DNA of 6,124 nt from Clostridiales bacterium (GCA_031273965.1 JAISQX010000038.1:1-6124); one strand, 5' to 3'; shown: positions 1 to 6,049, numbered from the stretch's first letter. Numbers and translations are program-made. The notes: generated from the sequence alone by a model not told the origin.

Positions 1-342
1 GGAAAGATTTTTTCCGCGGACTATATTATAGAGACAAAAAACGATTTTTCAGAAAGCGTAGCGGATAAAATTTTGAGCATGGATAATATAATACACACAA
101 ATCGAAACGGAAAAGAAAAAAATATTCGTCCGTTTATATATTCGATAAAAAAAGAAGACCGCTCGCTTAAAATAAATATAGACTCGACAAATCTCCGCGC
201 GGACACGGTTACCGCAAAAATCCAAGAAATATGTTCGTTTGAGCCTTTAAATATCGTGAAAACCGTTCAATACGTAAAACTCGGCGAAAATATCGTCAAC
301 GCCGATTACTATTTGACGGAACTTGCGCCTAAACACGCCTAA
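1..342 (+). CDS. C-terminal part of a radical-SAM-associated DUF2344 (TIGR03936-like) protein; 5' end outside window
   Basis: The frame is open from base 1 and ends at the TAA at 340-342, so about 113 C-terminal residues are visible. An internal ATG at 73 is probably not the start, because the codons before it (encoding SADYIIETKNDF) continue the same kind of protein. The pattern fits the second half of the DUF2344 family: an ADY strand at the beginning, then a segment with I-I-H-T-N-R-N-G-K followed by IRPFIYSIKKED, which resembles the family's 'K..vDIRP.I..L' region, then a strand-rich end with LRADTV and a final IVKTVQYV strand. Family members are about 220 residues long, so roughly half is missing. 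They usually follow a B12-binding-type radical SAM gene (TIGR03960-like) and often precede rng and rplU; here nothing follows on this strand and the next gene is convergent. The biochemical role of the family is not established. The assignment rests on remembered family pattern, not on a search. Confidence 0.7.
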   Translation, partial: GKIFSADYIIETKNDFSESVADKILSMDNIIHTNRNGKEKNIRPFIYSIKKEDRSLKINIDSTNLRADTVTAKIQEICSFEPLNIVKTVQYVKLGENIVNADYYLTELAPKHA

Positions 343-420
343 AGCCCAAATTTTTTTTACCGACCAATGCTCTTTACGGCAAAACTCTTTTTAAAAAGTG
401 TCTTAGTGTAAATAAAAAAA

Positions 421-487
421 ACGGCTTTTTGGCAATTTTATACCTAAAAAGTCATTTTCTCGACGCATAGCAGCGTCTACAATTTCG
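421..487. repeat. Possible dispersed intergenic repeat element (single copy here)
   Basis: The block holds a small hairpin (GACGC 462-466, GCGTC 473-477) flanked by AT-rich arms that include the motif CTAAAAAGTCATTTTCTCG. On the minus strand it can be read as a short open frame containing EIVDAAMRREND. From memory, similar short reading frames recur between genes in uncultured Clostridia, which would make this a dispersed intergenic repeat and not a gene. The window has one copy, so the repeat status cannot be shown from the sequence itself. Confidence 0.25.
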
Positions 488-514
488 AAAAAACGCTCTT
501 ACAAGCAAAAAGAG
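488..514 (-). terminator. Weak candidate intrinsic terminator downstream of typA
   Basis: Read on the minus strand, CTCTT (510-514) pairs with AAGAG (496-500) across a 9-nt loop, followed by a two-base gap and six T (488-493). The stem is only 5 bp with two GC pairs, so it would be weak. It lies about 125 bases past the typA stop. It is the only structure in this intergenic region with the stem-then-T order in the typA direction. Confidence 0.3.
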
Positions 515-617
515 TCAAAACCCGCTTTTAAATTTATCGAATTTCCTTTTACTTTAAATAAAACTATATTGGCATGGCGGCTATTAAGTCAAGCTCAACG
601 CTTTTTACTAATGCTCT

Positions 618-633
618 AAAGACACGCGTCTTT
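618..633. other. Perfect 6-bp hairpin immediately after the typA stop
   Basis: AAAGAC (618-623) and GTCTTT (628-633) form a perfect inverted repeat around a 4-base loop, ending five bases beyond the typA stop codon. Neither strand has a T-run right after it, so it is not a standard intrinsic terminator. It could stabilise the 3' end of the typA transcript. Confidence 0.4.
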
Positions 634-638
634 ATATC

Positions 639-2465
639 CTATCCTTTCTTATCTCCGAATTTTTGTTTCATTCTCATATCGTTATTCAATATTCTTTTCC
701 TAATACGAATATTCATAGGAGTAACCTCTAAAAGCTCGTCGTCCTTTATAAACTCAATAGCCTCCTCAAGCGACATTCTTTTTGGCGAATTGAGCCTTAA
801 CGCCTCATCCGAACCCGAAGCGCGCATATTGGTCACGTGCTTTTTTTTGCAAACATTGACGGCTATATCCTCATTTTTTGGCGAAACGCCGACAACCATT
901 CCCTCATAGACCGCCGTACCGGCTCCGATAAACAGCAAGCCTCTGTCCTGCGCGTTATGCAAACCGTAAGTAACCGCCTCTCCGGTCTCAAAAGCAATCA
1001 AAGAGCCTTCGCTCCTCCTTATGACGTCGCCTTTATGCAAACCGTACCCGTGAAAAATCGTATTCATTACTCCTTCGCCGCTCGTGTCGGTTAAAAATTC
1101 CGATCTGTAACCGAAAAGTCCGCGCGACGGTATGAGAAATTCCAGCCGCATACGGCTTCCGACGGCGTTCATTTTTAGAAGCTCGCCCTTTCTTATCCCC
1201 ATCTTCTCAAAGATATACCCGACTCTGTCCTCGGGTACGTCTACGATGAGTTTGTCTATAGGTTCGTGCAATGCGCCGTCTATTTCCTTGTATATCACCC
1301 TGGGCGTACCCACTTGGAATTCGTAACCGGCTCTTCTCATATTTTCTATCAATACGGAAAGGTGCATTTCGCCTCTTCCGCATACTCTGTACGCATCGGC
1401 GGATTCGGTTGTGTAGACTTTTAGAGAAACGTCTCTCAACATTTCCTTAAAAAGCTTATCTTTTAAATGCCTTGTAGTTACAAATTTTCCTTCGCGCCCC
1501 GCGAATGGACTGTCGTTCACATAAAAGAACATCTCTACGGTCGGTTCGCTTATTTTGACAAAAGGAACCGGCTCGGGATTCAATACCGAGGTTACGGTAT
1601 CGCCTATATTTATATTTTCAACACCCGAAAAGCATACTATATCGCCCACCATAGCCGTCTGTATGGGGACTTTTTTTAATCCCTCTATCTGATAAAGGCT
1701 GACTATCTTGCTCTTGTACGGCTTAATAGCTTCGTGAAAATTGCAAACGGATATTTCGGCATTGACGTTTACGACTCCGCGCTCTATTCTCCCTATTCCT
1801 ATTCTGCCGACAAAGTCATTATAATCGATAGACGATACAAGCAACTGGAGCTCTCCGTCCGGTTCTCCCTCCGGAGGAGAGATATAATCGATAATCGTAT
1901 CAAAAAGCACCTTGAGGTTTTCGCCCGGCGCTTTATAATCCAACGCCGCCGTACCTTGCCTCCCGGAACAATATATGATAGGGCTTCTCAAGTGATCGTC
2001 CGACGCGTCAAGTTCCAAAAACAATTCAAGTATTTCGTCCTCGACTAAGGATAATCTGGCGTCGGCACGATCTATTTTGTTGACGACTATTATAACTTTG
2101 TGGTTAAGCTCCAAAGCTTTTTGCATCACAAAACGCGTCTGAGGCATAGGCCCCTCCGCCGCGTCCACAAGCAATAAAACTCCGCTAACCATCTTTAAAA
2201 CACGCTCGACCTCGCCGGAAAAATCAGCGTGACCGGGCGTGTCGATTACGTTTATCTTTACTCCGTTATAATGTATCGACGTGTTTTTCGCAAGTATTGT
2301 TATTCCGCGCTCTTTTTCCAAATCGTTTGAATCCATAACGCGTTCTTCGACGGCTTGATTCTCTCGGAATGTGCCGCTTTGTTTCAGCATCTCATCGACA
2401 AGCGTCGTTTTTCCGTGATCGACGTGCGCAATGATTGCAATATTTCTTAAATCATTTCTTATCAT
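639..2465 (-). CDS. typA: TypA/BipA ribosome-associated translational GTPase
   Basis: The 608-residue product has the usual length for TypA/BipA, an EF-G-related GTPase that binds the 70S ribosome and supports 50S assembly and stress or cold growth. The N-terminus MIRNDLRNIAIIAHVDHGKT is family-typical. GTPase motifs are intact: AHVDHGKT at residues 13-20 (G1), RGITI at 53-57 (G2), DTPGH at 75-79 (G3), NKID at 129-132 (G4) and SGRQGTA at 167-173 (G5). A beta-barrel domain II follows, then the EF-G-like domains III and V (with the GRGEMHLSVLIENMRR segment) and the BipA-specific C-terminal domain ending in a basic RIRKRILNNDMRMK stretch. The ATG at 2465 lies 10 nt after the jag stop. The upstream sequence GAAGCAAAGAAT gives only a weak Shine-Dalgarno, so translation is probably coupled to jag. 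The stop codon is TAG. Identification is secure. Confidence 0.97.
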   Translation of the reverse strand: MIRNDLRNIAIIAHVDHGKTTLVDEMLKQSGTFRENQAVEERVMDSNDLEKERGITILAKNTSIHYNGVKINVIDTPGHADFSGEVERVLKMVSGVLLLVDAAEGPMPQTRFVMQKALELNHKVIIVVNKIDRADARLSLVEDEILELFLELDASDDHLRSPIIYCSGRQGTAALDYKAPGENLKVLFDTIIDYISPPEGEPDGELQLLVSSIDYNDFVGRIGIGRIERGVVNVNAEISVCNFHEAIKPYKSKIVSLYQIEGLKKVPIQTAMVGDIVCFSGVENINIGDTVTSVLNPEPVPFVKISEPTVEMFFYVNDSPFAGREGKFVTTRHLKDKLFKEMLRDVSLKVYTTESADAYRVCGRGEMHLSVLIENMRRAGYEFQVGTPRVIYKEIDGALHEPIDKLIVDVPEDRVGYIFEKMGIRKGELLKMNAVGSRMRLEFLIPSRGLFGYRSEFLTDTSGEGVMNTIFHGYGLHKGDVIRRSEGSLIAFETGEAVTYGLHNAQDRGLLFIGAGTAVYEGMVVGVSPKNEDIAVNVCKKKHVTNMRASGSDEALRLNSPKRMSLEEAIEFIKDDELLEVTPMNIRIRKRILNNDMRMKQKFGDKKG

Positions 2466-2475
2466 ATTCTTTGCT

Positions 2476-3531
2476 TCAGCGTTTCTTGTATCCGAAACTC
2501 TTCAGTTTTGTCGTTCCGTTCTTTTTAAAGTTATCGGAAAAACTGCTGTTGACATCGCTGTAATCTCTTTCCTTTTCTTCATTATTGTTTGGTTGTTCGC
2601 GCGTTGCATTCCTTTCTTCGGAATAGCTTGGGCGGGGTCTGCTCTCATAGGGTTTATCGCCGCGGCTATAACCGCCGCGCTCTCCGCCGTATCCGCGATT
2701 TTGGTTATATCCGCCTCTGTCGCCGCCGTACCCTCGGTCATTATTATACGTGCGCGCTCCTCCGGCATCGCGATCTTTGTCATATCTGCGTTCGGTCCCG
2801 ATTCCGCGATCACCGTTATACCCGCGATCACCGTTGCCGTTGTATCCGCGATCACCGCCGTATCCGCCCCTGCCGCCGCCGCGGTTAAACTGCCCGCCAT
2901 CTCGTCTATCGCGCATATATCCGCTCGGTCTTGGATTTTTGGGAATAATAACGAGATATCTGTTCGGTTCCTCGCCGACGCTCTCCGTCGTCACGATTTC
3001 ACTGCCTTGAAGAGCCGCGTGCATAACGCGCCTTTCATACGGATTCATTGGCTCAAGCTCAACTTTTCTGCCCGTTCTATCGGCTTTTATCGCAAGCTTT
3101 TCCGCAAGCCTTGTGAGTATTTCTTTTCTTTTCTCGCGATAGTTCTCGGCGTTTACGGATATTCTTACAAAATCCTTTGTTCCTTTATTGGCGACAATCA
3201 AAGCAAGATATTGTATGCTGTCCAAAATATCGCCGCGGTATCCGATTAAAAGAGAGCTGTCGGCTCCGGCTATTTCGATATGGTTATCGCTTTCTAATTT
3301 TGTAAGCGTTGCATTCGCATCAAACTTCATGTATGCAAACAAATTATTGACGAAATCCGCAGCCGCTTGTTCGGGCTTTATTTTCGGCGTAATCTTTACT
3401 ATCGCCTTGCTAAATAATCCGCCGTGATTTATTACTTCAACATCCGCCTCTTCCGCGGTAAGCTGCAATTCCTTTAACCCCAATTCAATGGCTTGCTCGA
3501 CTTTATGCGCCTTAAATTCCATTCCTTCCAT
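2476..3531 (-). CDS. khpB: Jag/KhpB KH-R3H RNA-binding protein with Arg-Gly-rich C-terminal tail
   Basis: KhpB (Jag, EloR) is a cytoplasmic RNA-binding protein that pairs with KhpA and affects cell elongation and division in Gram-positive bacteria. From the chosen start the product is 351 residues. A Jag-N domain occupies about residues 5-50 (KAHKVEQAIELGLKEL). A KH domain follows with the GxxG loop G97-Y98-R99-G100, then an R3H domain with PMNPYERRVMHAAL, where Arg167 and His171 give the RxxxH motif, ending near LVIIPKNP. Residues about 201-351 are low-complexity: ten RG dipeptides with Gly, Tyr and Asp, then an acidic and Asn-rich segment and a basic KLKSFGYKKR end. Most Jag proteins end soon after R3H. 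A TTG at 3543 could extend the frame by four codons, but it overlaps the GGAGAAG ribosome site (3535-3541), which is well spaced for the ATG at 3531; the ATG at 3522 is less likely. The gene follows yidC as in most Bacillota. Confidence 0.95.
   Translation of the reverse strand: MEGMEFKAHKVEQAIELGLKELQLTAEEADVEVINHGGLFSKAIVKITPKIKPEQAAADFVNNLFAYMKFDANATLTKLESDNHIEIAGADSSLLIGYRGDILDSIQYLALIVANKGTKDFVRISVNAENYREKRKEILTRLAEKLAIKADRTGRKVELEPMNPYERRVMHAALQGSEIVTTESVGEEPNRYLVIIPKNPRPSGYMRDRRDGGQFNRGGGRGGYGGDRGYNGNGDRGYNGDRGIGTERRYDKDRDAGGARTYNNDRGYGGDRGGYNQNRGYGGERGGYSRGDKPYESRPRPSYSEERNATREQPNNNEEKERDYSDVNSSFSDNFKKNGTTKLKSFGYKKR
2656..2898 (-). repeat. Degenerate repeats encoding the RG/Tyr-rich tail of KhpB
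   Basis: This part of khpB is built of short degenerate repeats. On the plus strand the 12-mer CCGCGATCACCG occurs at 2804-2815, 2822-2833 and 2846-2857 and encodes units such as DRGYNGDRGYNG. Neighbouring variants encode GGDRGGYNQNRGYGGERGG. GC content is visibly higher than in the rest of the gene because of Gly, Arg and Asp codons. Such repeats can expand or contract by slippage. Confidence 0.85.
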
Positions 3532-3534
3532 GTT

Positions 3535-3541
3535 CTTCTCC
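3535..3541 (-). promoter_or_regulatory. Ribosome binding site that decides the khpB start
   Basis: GGAGAAG lies 6 nt (counted from GGAG) before the ATG at 3531. The alternative TTG start at 3543 shares bases with this site and so cannot use it, which favours the ATG. Confidence 0.7.
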
Positions 3542-3560
3542 AATATACTGATTTTATATT

Positions 3561-4820
3561 TTACAGTTTATTTATGTCCTTAAATTTTGACTCCGTTTTC
3601 TCAAGAATTTTTTTCGCCTTATCTTCCTGCTCTTTTTGAAGTTTTTCTTTCTCTTCTTTTTCTTTTTGTTTCTTTATATTCTCCAGTTCAGACTTTCTTA
3701 CGTAAGTTGTATTAGCCGTGGTTTCCTCCTCGGCTTTGTCTTTTTTCTTCATAACGGCATTGTATATTAAGTTAAACGCCATGGAAAAAGACGAGCTGAC
3801 CACCAAATAAACCGTAAACGCACTGCTATAAAACATCGCGAATATGAACATCATAGCGGGCATCATATACATCATAACTTTTGACGTAGATTGCGCTTGT
3901 TTTGCCGCCATATCCGGATCCGCTCCGAATGACGGCGGCGGAGTCGGCTGTTGAGCCGATTGCGGATTGAGTTTCATCATTAGGACATTGAGTAACAAAC
4001 ACAAAATCGGGAGAACCAAAAAACCGTTTATGTTGTCCATAGCGTTTCCGCTCTCATATTTTTTTATAATCGGTCCCATTACCCTATCGTAATCGGCTTC
4101 CTCGATTCCTTCTATATTGAGCTTGCCGATTCCCAAAAATCCGCCGCTCTTACCGGAGAAGAGTCCGTAATCTGGCACAACCTTTGACCACGGCGTATCG
4201 GGCATAAATATATTCTTTACCCAAAAAAATCCGTCCTTTTGTTTGTCGTATTCGCTTATCACGGCAGCTTCCGCTTTCGGAATAACCACGGCGTCGGCGG
4301 CAATTTTTGCCTCTTTTAACTGCTCGGCGCTCAAATTATTCTCATCCCAGCCTTTTCCGTCAATGTAGGCTTTGATTTCCAAGGGGGATTCGTCATTATA
4401 TATCTCATAATATTTTTTATCTAACTGTTCAAACGCCGATAGGTTTTGATATTTAACCATTGCGGTAAAACCTTGGAATATAATGATAAAGACGACGAGT
4501 GTAACAAGTGTCGGAAGACACGCTCCCAACATCGAATATCCGTGTTCCTTATATAATGCCTGTTGTTTTTGCATATATAACTGTTGATTACCGCCCGTTT
4601 CTTTTTTCAATTGATCAAGCTTGGGCTTCATAACCTTTAGCGCTTTGTTGTTTTTTCTCATCAGATTTTTTTGCCAAAAATCCAATGGCGTCATAGCCGC
4701 TTTGAATAATAATGTAAAAAGAATCACAGCCAATGCGTAATTCCCGACTCCCTCGTATATCCATAGCATAACTTTTCCGAATATATTGGTCATTTCCGCG
4801 GCAAAAATTATATTAACCAT
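3561..4820 (-). CDS. yidC: YidC/Oxa1/SpoIIIJ-family membrane protein insertase with enlarged TM2-TM3 loop
   Basis: YidC inserts and folds proteins in the cytoplasmic membrane, alone or with SecYEG. The product is 419 residues, longer than typical Gram-positive YidC (about 260-290). Predicted segments: TM1 about 27-45, a cytoplasmic charged hairpin 50-92, TM2 about 98-120 (GACLPTLVTLVVFIIIF), an extracytoplasmic loop about 121-262, TM3 about 264-283, and TM4-TM5 about 315-355 (MMYMMPAMMFIFAMFYSS onward). The hydrophilic-groove residue of TM1, normally Arg, is Lys40 (LLFKAAMTPL). No lipobox Cys or cleavable lipoprotein signal is seen, unlike SpoIIIJ. The family-like segment FFWVKNIFMPDTPW at about 198-211 lies late in the large loop, so most of the extra length (about 121-197) precedes it. 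The tail 357-419 is Lys/Glu-rich and probably helical. The ATG start is supported by GGAGGTGA six bases upstream; the gene overlaps yidD by 13 nt, suggesting coupling. Confidence 0.95.
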   Translation of the reverse strand: MVNIIFAAEMTNIFGKVMLWIYEGVGNYALAVILFTLLFKAAMTPLDFWQKNLMRKNNKALKVMKPKLDQLKKETGGNQQLYMQKQQALYKEHGYSMLGACLPTLVTLVVFIIIFQGFTAMVKYQNLSAFEQLDKKYYEIYNDESPLEIKAYIDGKGWDENNLSAEQLKEAKIAADAVVIPKAEAAVISEYDKQKDGFFWVKNIFMPDTPWSKVVPDYGLFSGKSGGFLGIGKLNIEGIEEADYDRVMGPIIKKYESGNAMDNINGFLVLPILCLLLNVLMMKLNPQSAQQPTPPPSFGADPDMAAKQAQSTSKVMMYMMPAMMFIFAMFYSSAFTVYLVVSSSFSMAFNLIYNAVMKKKDKAEEETTANTTYVRKSELENIKKQKEKEEKEKLQKEQEDKAKKILEKTESKFKDINKL

Positions 4821-5053
4821 TTTGCGTCACCTCCGAAATTTTCTTTTAACGGGTCAAATCCCCGGCGTTTTGTAAAAGGATTGCATCGCAATATCCTCAT
4901 TCCGCCGATAAAGCAACCTCTTATTACGCCGTACTTCTCTATCGCCTGATAGGTGTACATAGAACACGACGGCGTAAATCTACAATGAGTTCTCTTATTT
5001 GCGCTGATAAATTTTTTATAAAACAAAATCAATTTATAACAAACATTTTTCAT
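4808..5053 (-). CDS. yidD: YidD membrane protein insertion efficiency factor
   Basis: YidD is a small membrane-associated protein encoded next to yidC that improves insertion of YidC clients; its exact mechanism is unresolved. The 81-residue product matches the family length (about 70-90). It has an N-terminal amphipathic or hydrophobic stretch (YKLILFYKKFIS), the signature HCRFTPSCSMYTYQAI at residues 23-38 with Cys24 and Cys30, and the second signature RILRCNPF at 53-60 with Cys57, followed by GFDPL. The ATG at 5053 comes 4 nt after the rnpA stop with no strong Shine-Dalgarno, so translation is likely coupled to rnpA. The 3' end overlaps yidC by 13 nt. Confidence 0.95.
   Translation of the reverse strand: MKNVCYKLILFYKKFISANKRTHCRFTPSCSMYTYQAIEKYGVIRGCFIGGMRILRCNPFTKRRGFDPLKENFGGDAKWLI
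4827..4834 (-). promoter_or_regulatory. Strong Shine-Dalgarno for yidC inside yidD
   Basis: GGAGGTGA, an almost perfect anti-16S match, lies 6 nt before the yidC ATG and inside the last codons of yidD, where it helps encode Gly-Gly-Asp. It fixes the yidC start and means both genes read through the same bases. Confidence 0.85.
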
Positions 5054-5057
5054 ATAT

Positions 5058-5435
5058 TCAATCGACTCGAGTTTCCGGTTTTGGCGCTTCGCATTTCTTT
5101 TGCTCTTGAAACAGTCCCGCTTTTTTGAGCGTAATGCGCATACTTGTAAGCAATTCCGTATATTCGGCTTGCGCCGCGCTCTCTTTCGCCACTATAATAT
5201 AATTATGTTTTTTATCAAGCTCCGGAATGAGCGCCCTAAAACATTCTTTTAAACGTCTTTTCGTTCGGTTTCGCACAACGCTGTTTCCTATCTTTTTGCT
5301 AACCGAAAAACCCGCTTTCAAATAATATTTGGTTTTTGTATAAAGTATTACCATATACTTATTCGTAAAACTCTGTCCGTTGCGATAAATATAGTTAAAG
5401 GATGACTTATGCGTCAACCTGTATTTTGCCTGCAT
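5058..5435 (-). CDS. rnpA: Ribonuclease P protein component
   Basis: RnpA binds the RNase P RNA and helps it recognise and cleave the 5' leader of precursor tRNAs. The 125-residue product is of normal length. The N-terminus (AKYRLTHKSSFNYIYRNGQSF) fits the family, the central FSVSKKIGNSVVRNRTKRRL at about 43-62 is the conserved RNR motif region, and HNYIIVAKESAAQ at 77-89 is the usual C-terminal strand. The last 15 residues are a non-conserved extension (QEQKKCEAPKPETRVD). The ATG at 5435 is the only sensible start, although its ribosome site is weak (AAGTGGG). It lies 103 nt downstream of rpmH, separated by a hairpin that may attenuate transcription. Confidence 0.96.
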   Translation of the reverse strand: MQAKYRLTHKSSFNYIYRNGQSFTNKYMVILYTKTKYYLKAGFSVSKKIGNSVVRNRTKRRLKECFRALIPELDKKHNYIIVAKESAAQAEYTELLTSMRITLKKAGLFQEQKKCEAPKPETRVD

Positions 5436-5482
5436 AAACCCACTTATATTCCGTTTTTTCTGATTTTCCCCTTCTCTTTTTT

Positions 5483-5512
5483 AAAAATGCGGCTTTTGTA
5501 TATCAAGCCGCA
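5483..5512 (-). terminator. Attenuator-type intrinsic terminator between rpmH and rnpA
   Basis: On the minus strand TGCGGCTT (5505-5512) pairs perfectly with AAGCCGCA (5488-5495), giving an 8-bp stem with five GC pairs and a 9-nt loop, followed directly by five T (5483-5487). It begins about 26 nt after the rpmH stop. Since no other promoter is evident before rnpA, it would act as a partial terminator, giving more rpmH than rnpA-yidD-yidC-khpB mRNA. Confidence 0.75.
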
Positions 5513-5538
5513 CTTCAAAAACGAAATCCACAATCGAC

Positions 5539-5673
5539 TTAAGCCGACAGTTTTGCTCTGCCCTTCTTTCTCCTGTTCGCAAGCACGTTTCTTCCGGATT
5601 TGGTTTTCATCCTCTTTCTAAATCCGTGAACCTTACTGCGCTGCCTCTTTTTGGGCTGATAAGTTCTTTTCAT
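5539..5673 (-). CDS. rpmH: 50S ribosomal protein L34
   Basis: This 44-residue protein is a small basic component of the large ribosomal subunit. It starts MKRTYQPKKRQRSKVHGFRK and continues with RMKTKSGRNVLANRRKKGR before ending LSA, which is the complete L34 pattern. The ATG at 5673 is preceded by GAGGTGA with a 5-nt spacing, and the stop is TAA. It is the first gene after a strong promoter and heads the cluster with rnpA, as in nearly all bacteria. Confidence 0.98.
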   Translation of the reverse strand: MKRTYQPKKRQRSKVHGFRKRMKTKSGRNVLANRRKKGRAKLSA

Positions 5674-5678
5674 TTATT

Positions 5679-5685
5679 TCACCTC
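5679..5685 (-). promoter_or_regulatory. Shine-Dalgarno of rpmH
   Basis: GAGGTGA lies 5 nt upstream of the rpmH ATG and is a strong match to the 16S rRNA tail, as expected for a highly translated ribosomal protein gene. Confidence 0.8.
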
Positions 5686-5713
5686 ACATACTATAATCTT
5701 AATCGGCTTATCT

Positions 5714-5742
5714 ATTATAGAATATTTATTCCGCCTTGTCAA
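5714..5742 (-). promoter_or_regulatory. Consensus housekeeping sigma-factor promoter of the rpmH operon
   Basis: On the minus strand TTGACA (5737-5742) and TATAAT (5714-5719) both match the consensus perfectly and are separated by exactly 17 bases. An A-rich tract (GCAAAAAATCAG) just upstream of the -35 resembles an UP element. Transcription should begin near 5707, giving a leader of about 34 nt before rpmH. It is the only strong promoter I see for the whole minus-strand cluster. Confidence 0.9.
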
Positions 5743-6049
5743 CTGATTTTTTGCTATACATCGCTTTATTTCCAAAAAATCGACATTTCTTTTATTTACG
5801 GACTTCGCCGATTATATGTAATGTGTTATAACGGAATTTGGATTCTCACGGCGCTTTACAAGAGATATGAAAGAAAAACTTCTATAATTCTCCTCCTTGT
5901 TTTTATAATTTAAAGCCTGCCGGCGCTCTTTACCTTACGCCTATTCTTTAAAAACCCCGAGTATCCAACGAAGTCGTATCATATCGCCGCTGTTGTCAGT
6001 TTAATTTAACCGACGTCTGCCGATAAATCGATTCTCATATATAGAAAAC
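5743..6049. other. Upstream region of the rpmH promoter with no recognised gene
   Basis: No credible gene was found in these 307 bases. The plus-strand open frame that ends at 5913 mostly runs antisense to rpmH and its promoter; its last in-frame ATG (5821) would give a 30-residue peptide with a hydrophobic end but no ribosome site. On the minus strand AAGGAGGAG (5890-5898) looks like a Shine-Dalgarno but no ATG, GTG or TTG follows at usable distance. No TTATNCACA-type DnaA box was found on either strand, so no origin is called. Confidence 0.55.

Larger units (their letters stand above)
343..638. other. Convergent intergenic region without a gene
   Basis: This 296-base stretch separates the left partial gene (+) from typA (-). 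It is AT-rich and contains a T8 run at 351-358, a 12-base palindrome CTTTTTAAAAAG at 387-398, an A8 run at 413-420, a 5-bp hairpin GACGC/GCGTC at 462-477, a 5-bp hairpin with adjacent A6 at 488-514, and a 6-bp hairpin AAAGAC/GTCTTT at 618-633 just past the typA stop. The T8 run close behind the left gene has no obvious stem before it, so I see no canonical terminator for that gene. I see no credible coding sequence. The open frame starting at 574 on the plus strand is mostly antisense to typA. Confidence 0.6.

Noticed and set aside
351..358. T8 run after the left gene as an intrinsic terminator
   Set aside because: No inverted repeat with a stable stem precedes it.
574..909. Plus-strand open frame of 111 codons across the typA 3' end
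   Set aside because: It is antisense to the well-conserved C-terminal domain of typA, with no supporting signals.
2502..2900. Minus-strand open frame of 132 codons inside khpB
   Set aside because: It is an out-of-frame shadow of the repetitive khpB tail; the KH-R3H frame is clearly the real one.
2431..3249. Long plus-strand open frame of 272 codons, rich in Ala, Val, Ile and Ser
   Set aside because: It lies antisense to khpB, and its composition follows from the complement of Gly/Arg/Asp codons in the RG tail. It has no ribosome site or recognisable domain.
5822..5831. TGTGTTATAA as a DnaA box (reverse TTATAACACA)
   Set aside because: It has one extra base compared with the 9-mer consensus TTATNCACA and stands alone, so it is not a credible box.
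5626..5913. Plus-strand open frame of 95 codons over the rpmH start and promoter
   Set aside because: It overlaps rpmH and its consensus promoter antisense, has no ribosome site and no family resemblance.
5821..5913. 30-residue plus-strand peptide with a hydrophobic C-terminus (IILLLVFII), possible small membrane peptide
   Set aside because: It has no Shine-Dalgarno, no promoter and only a short hydrophobic stretch; chance is more likely.
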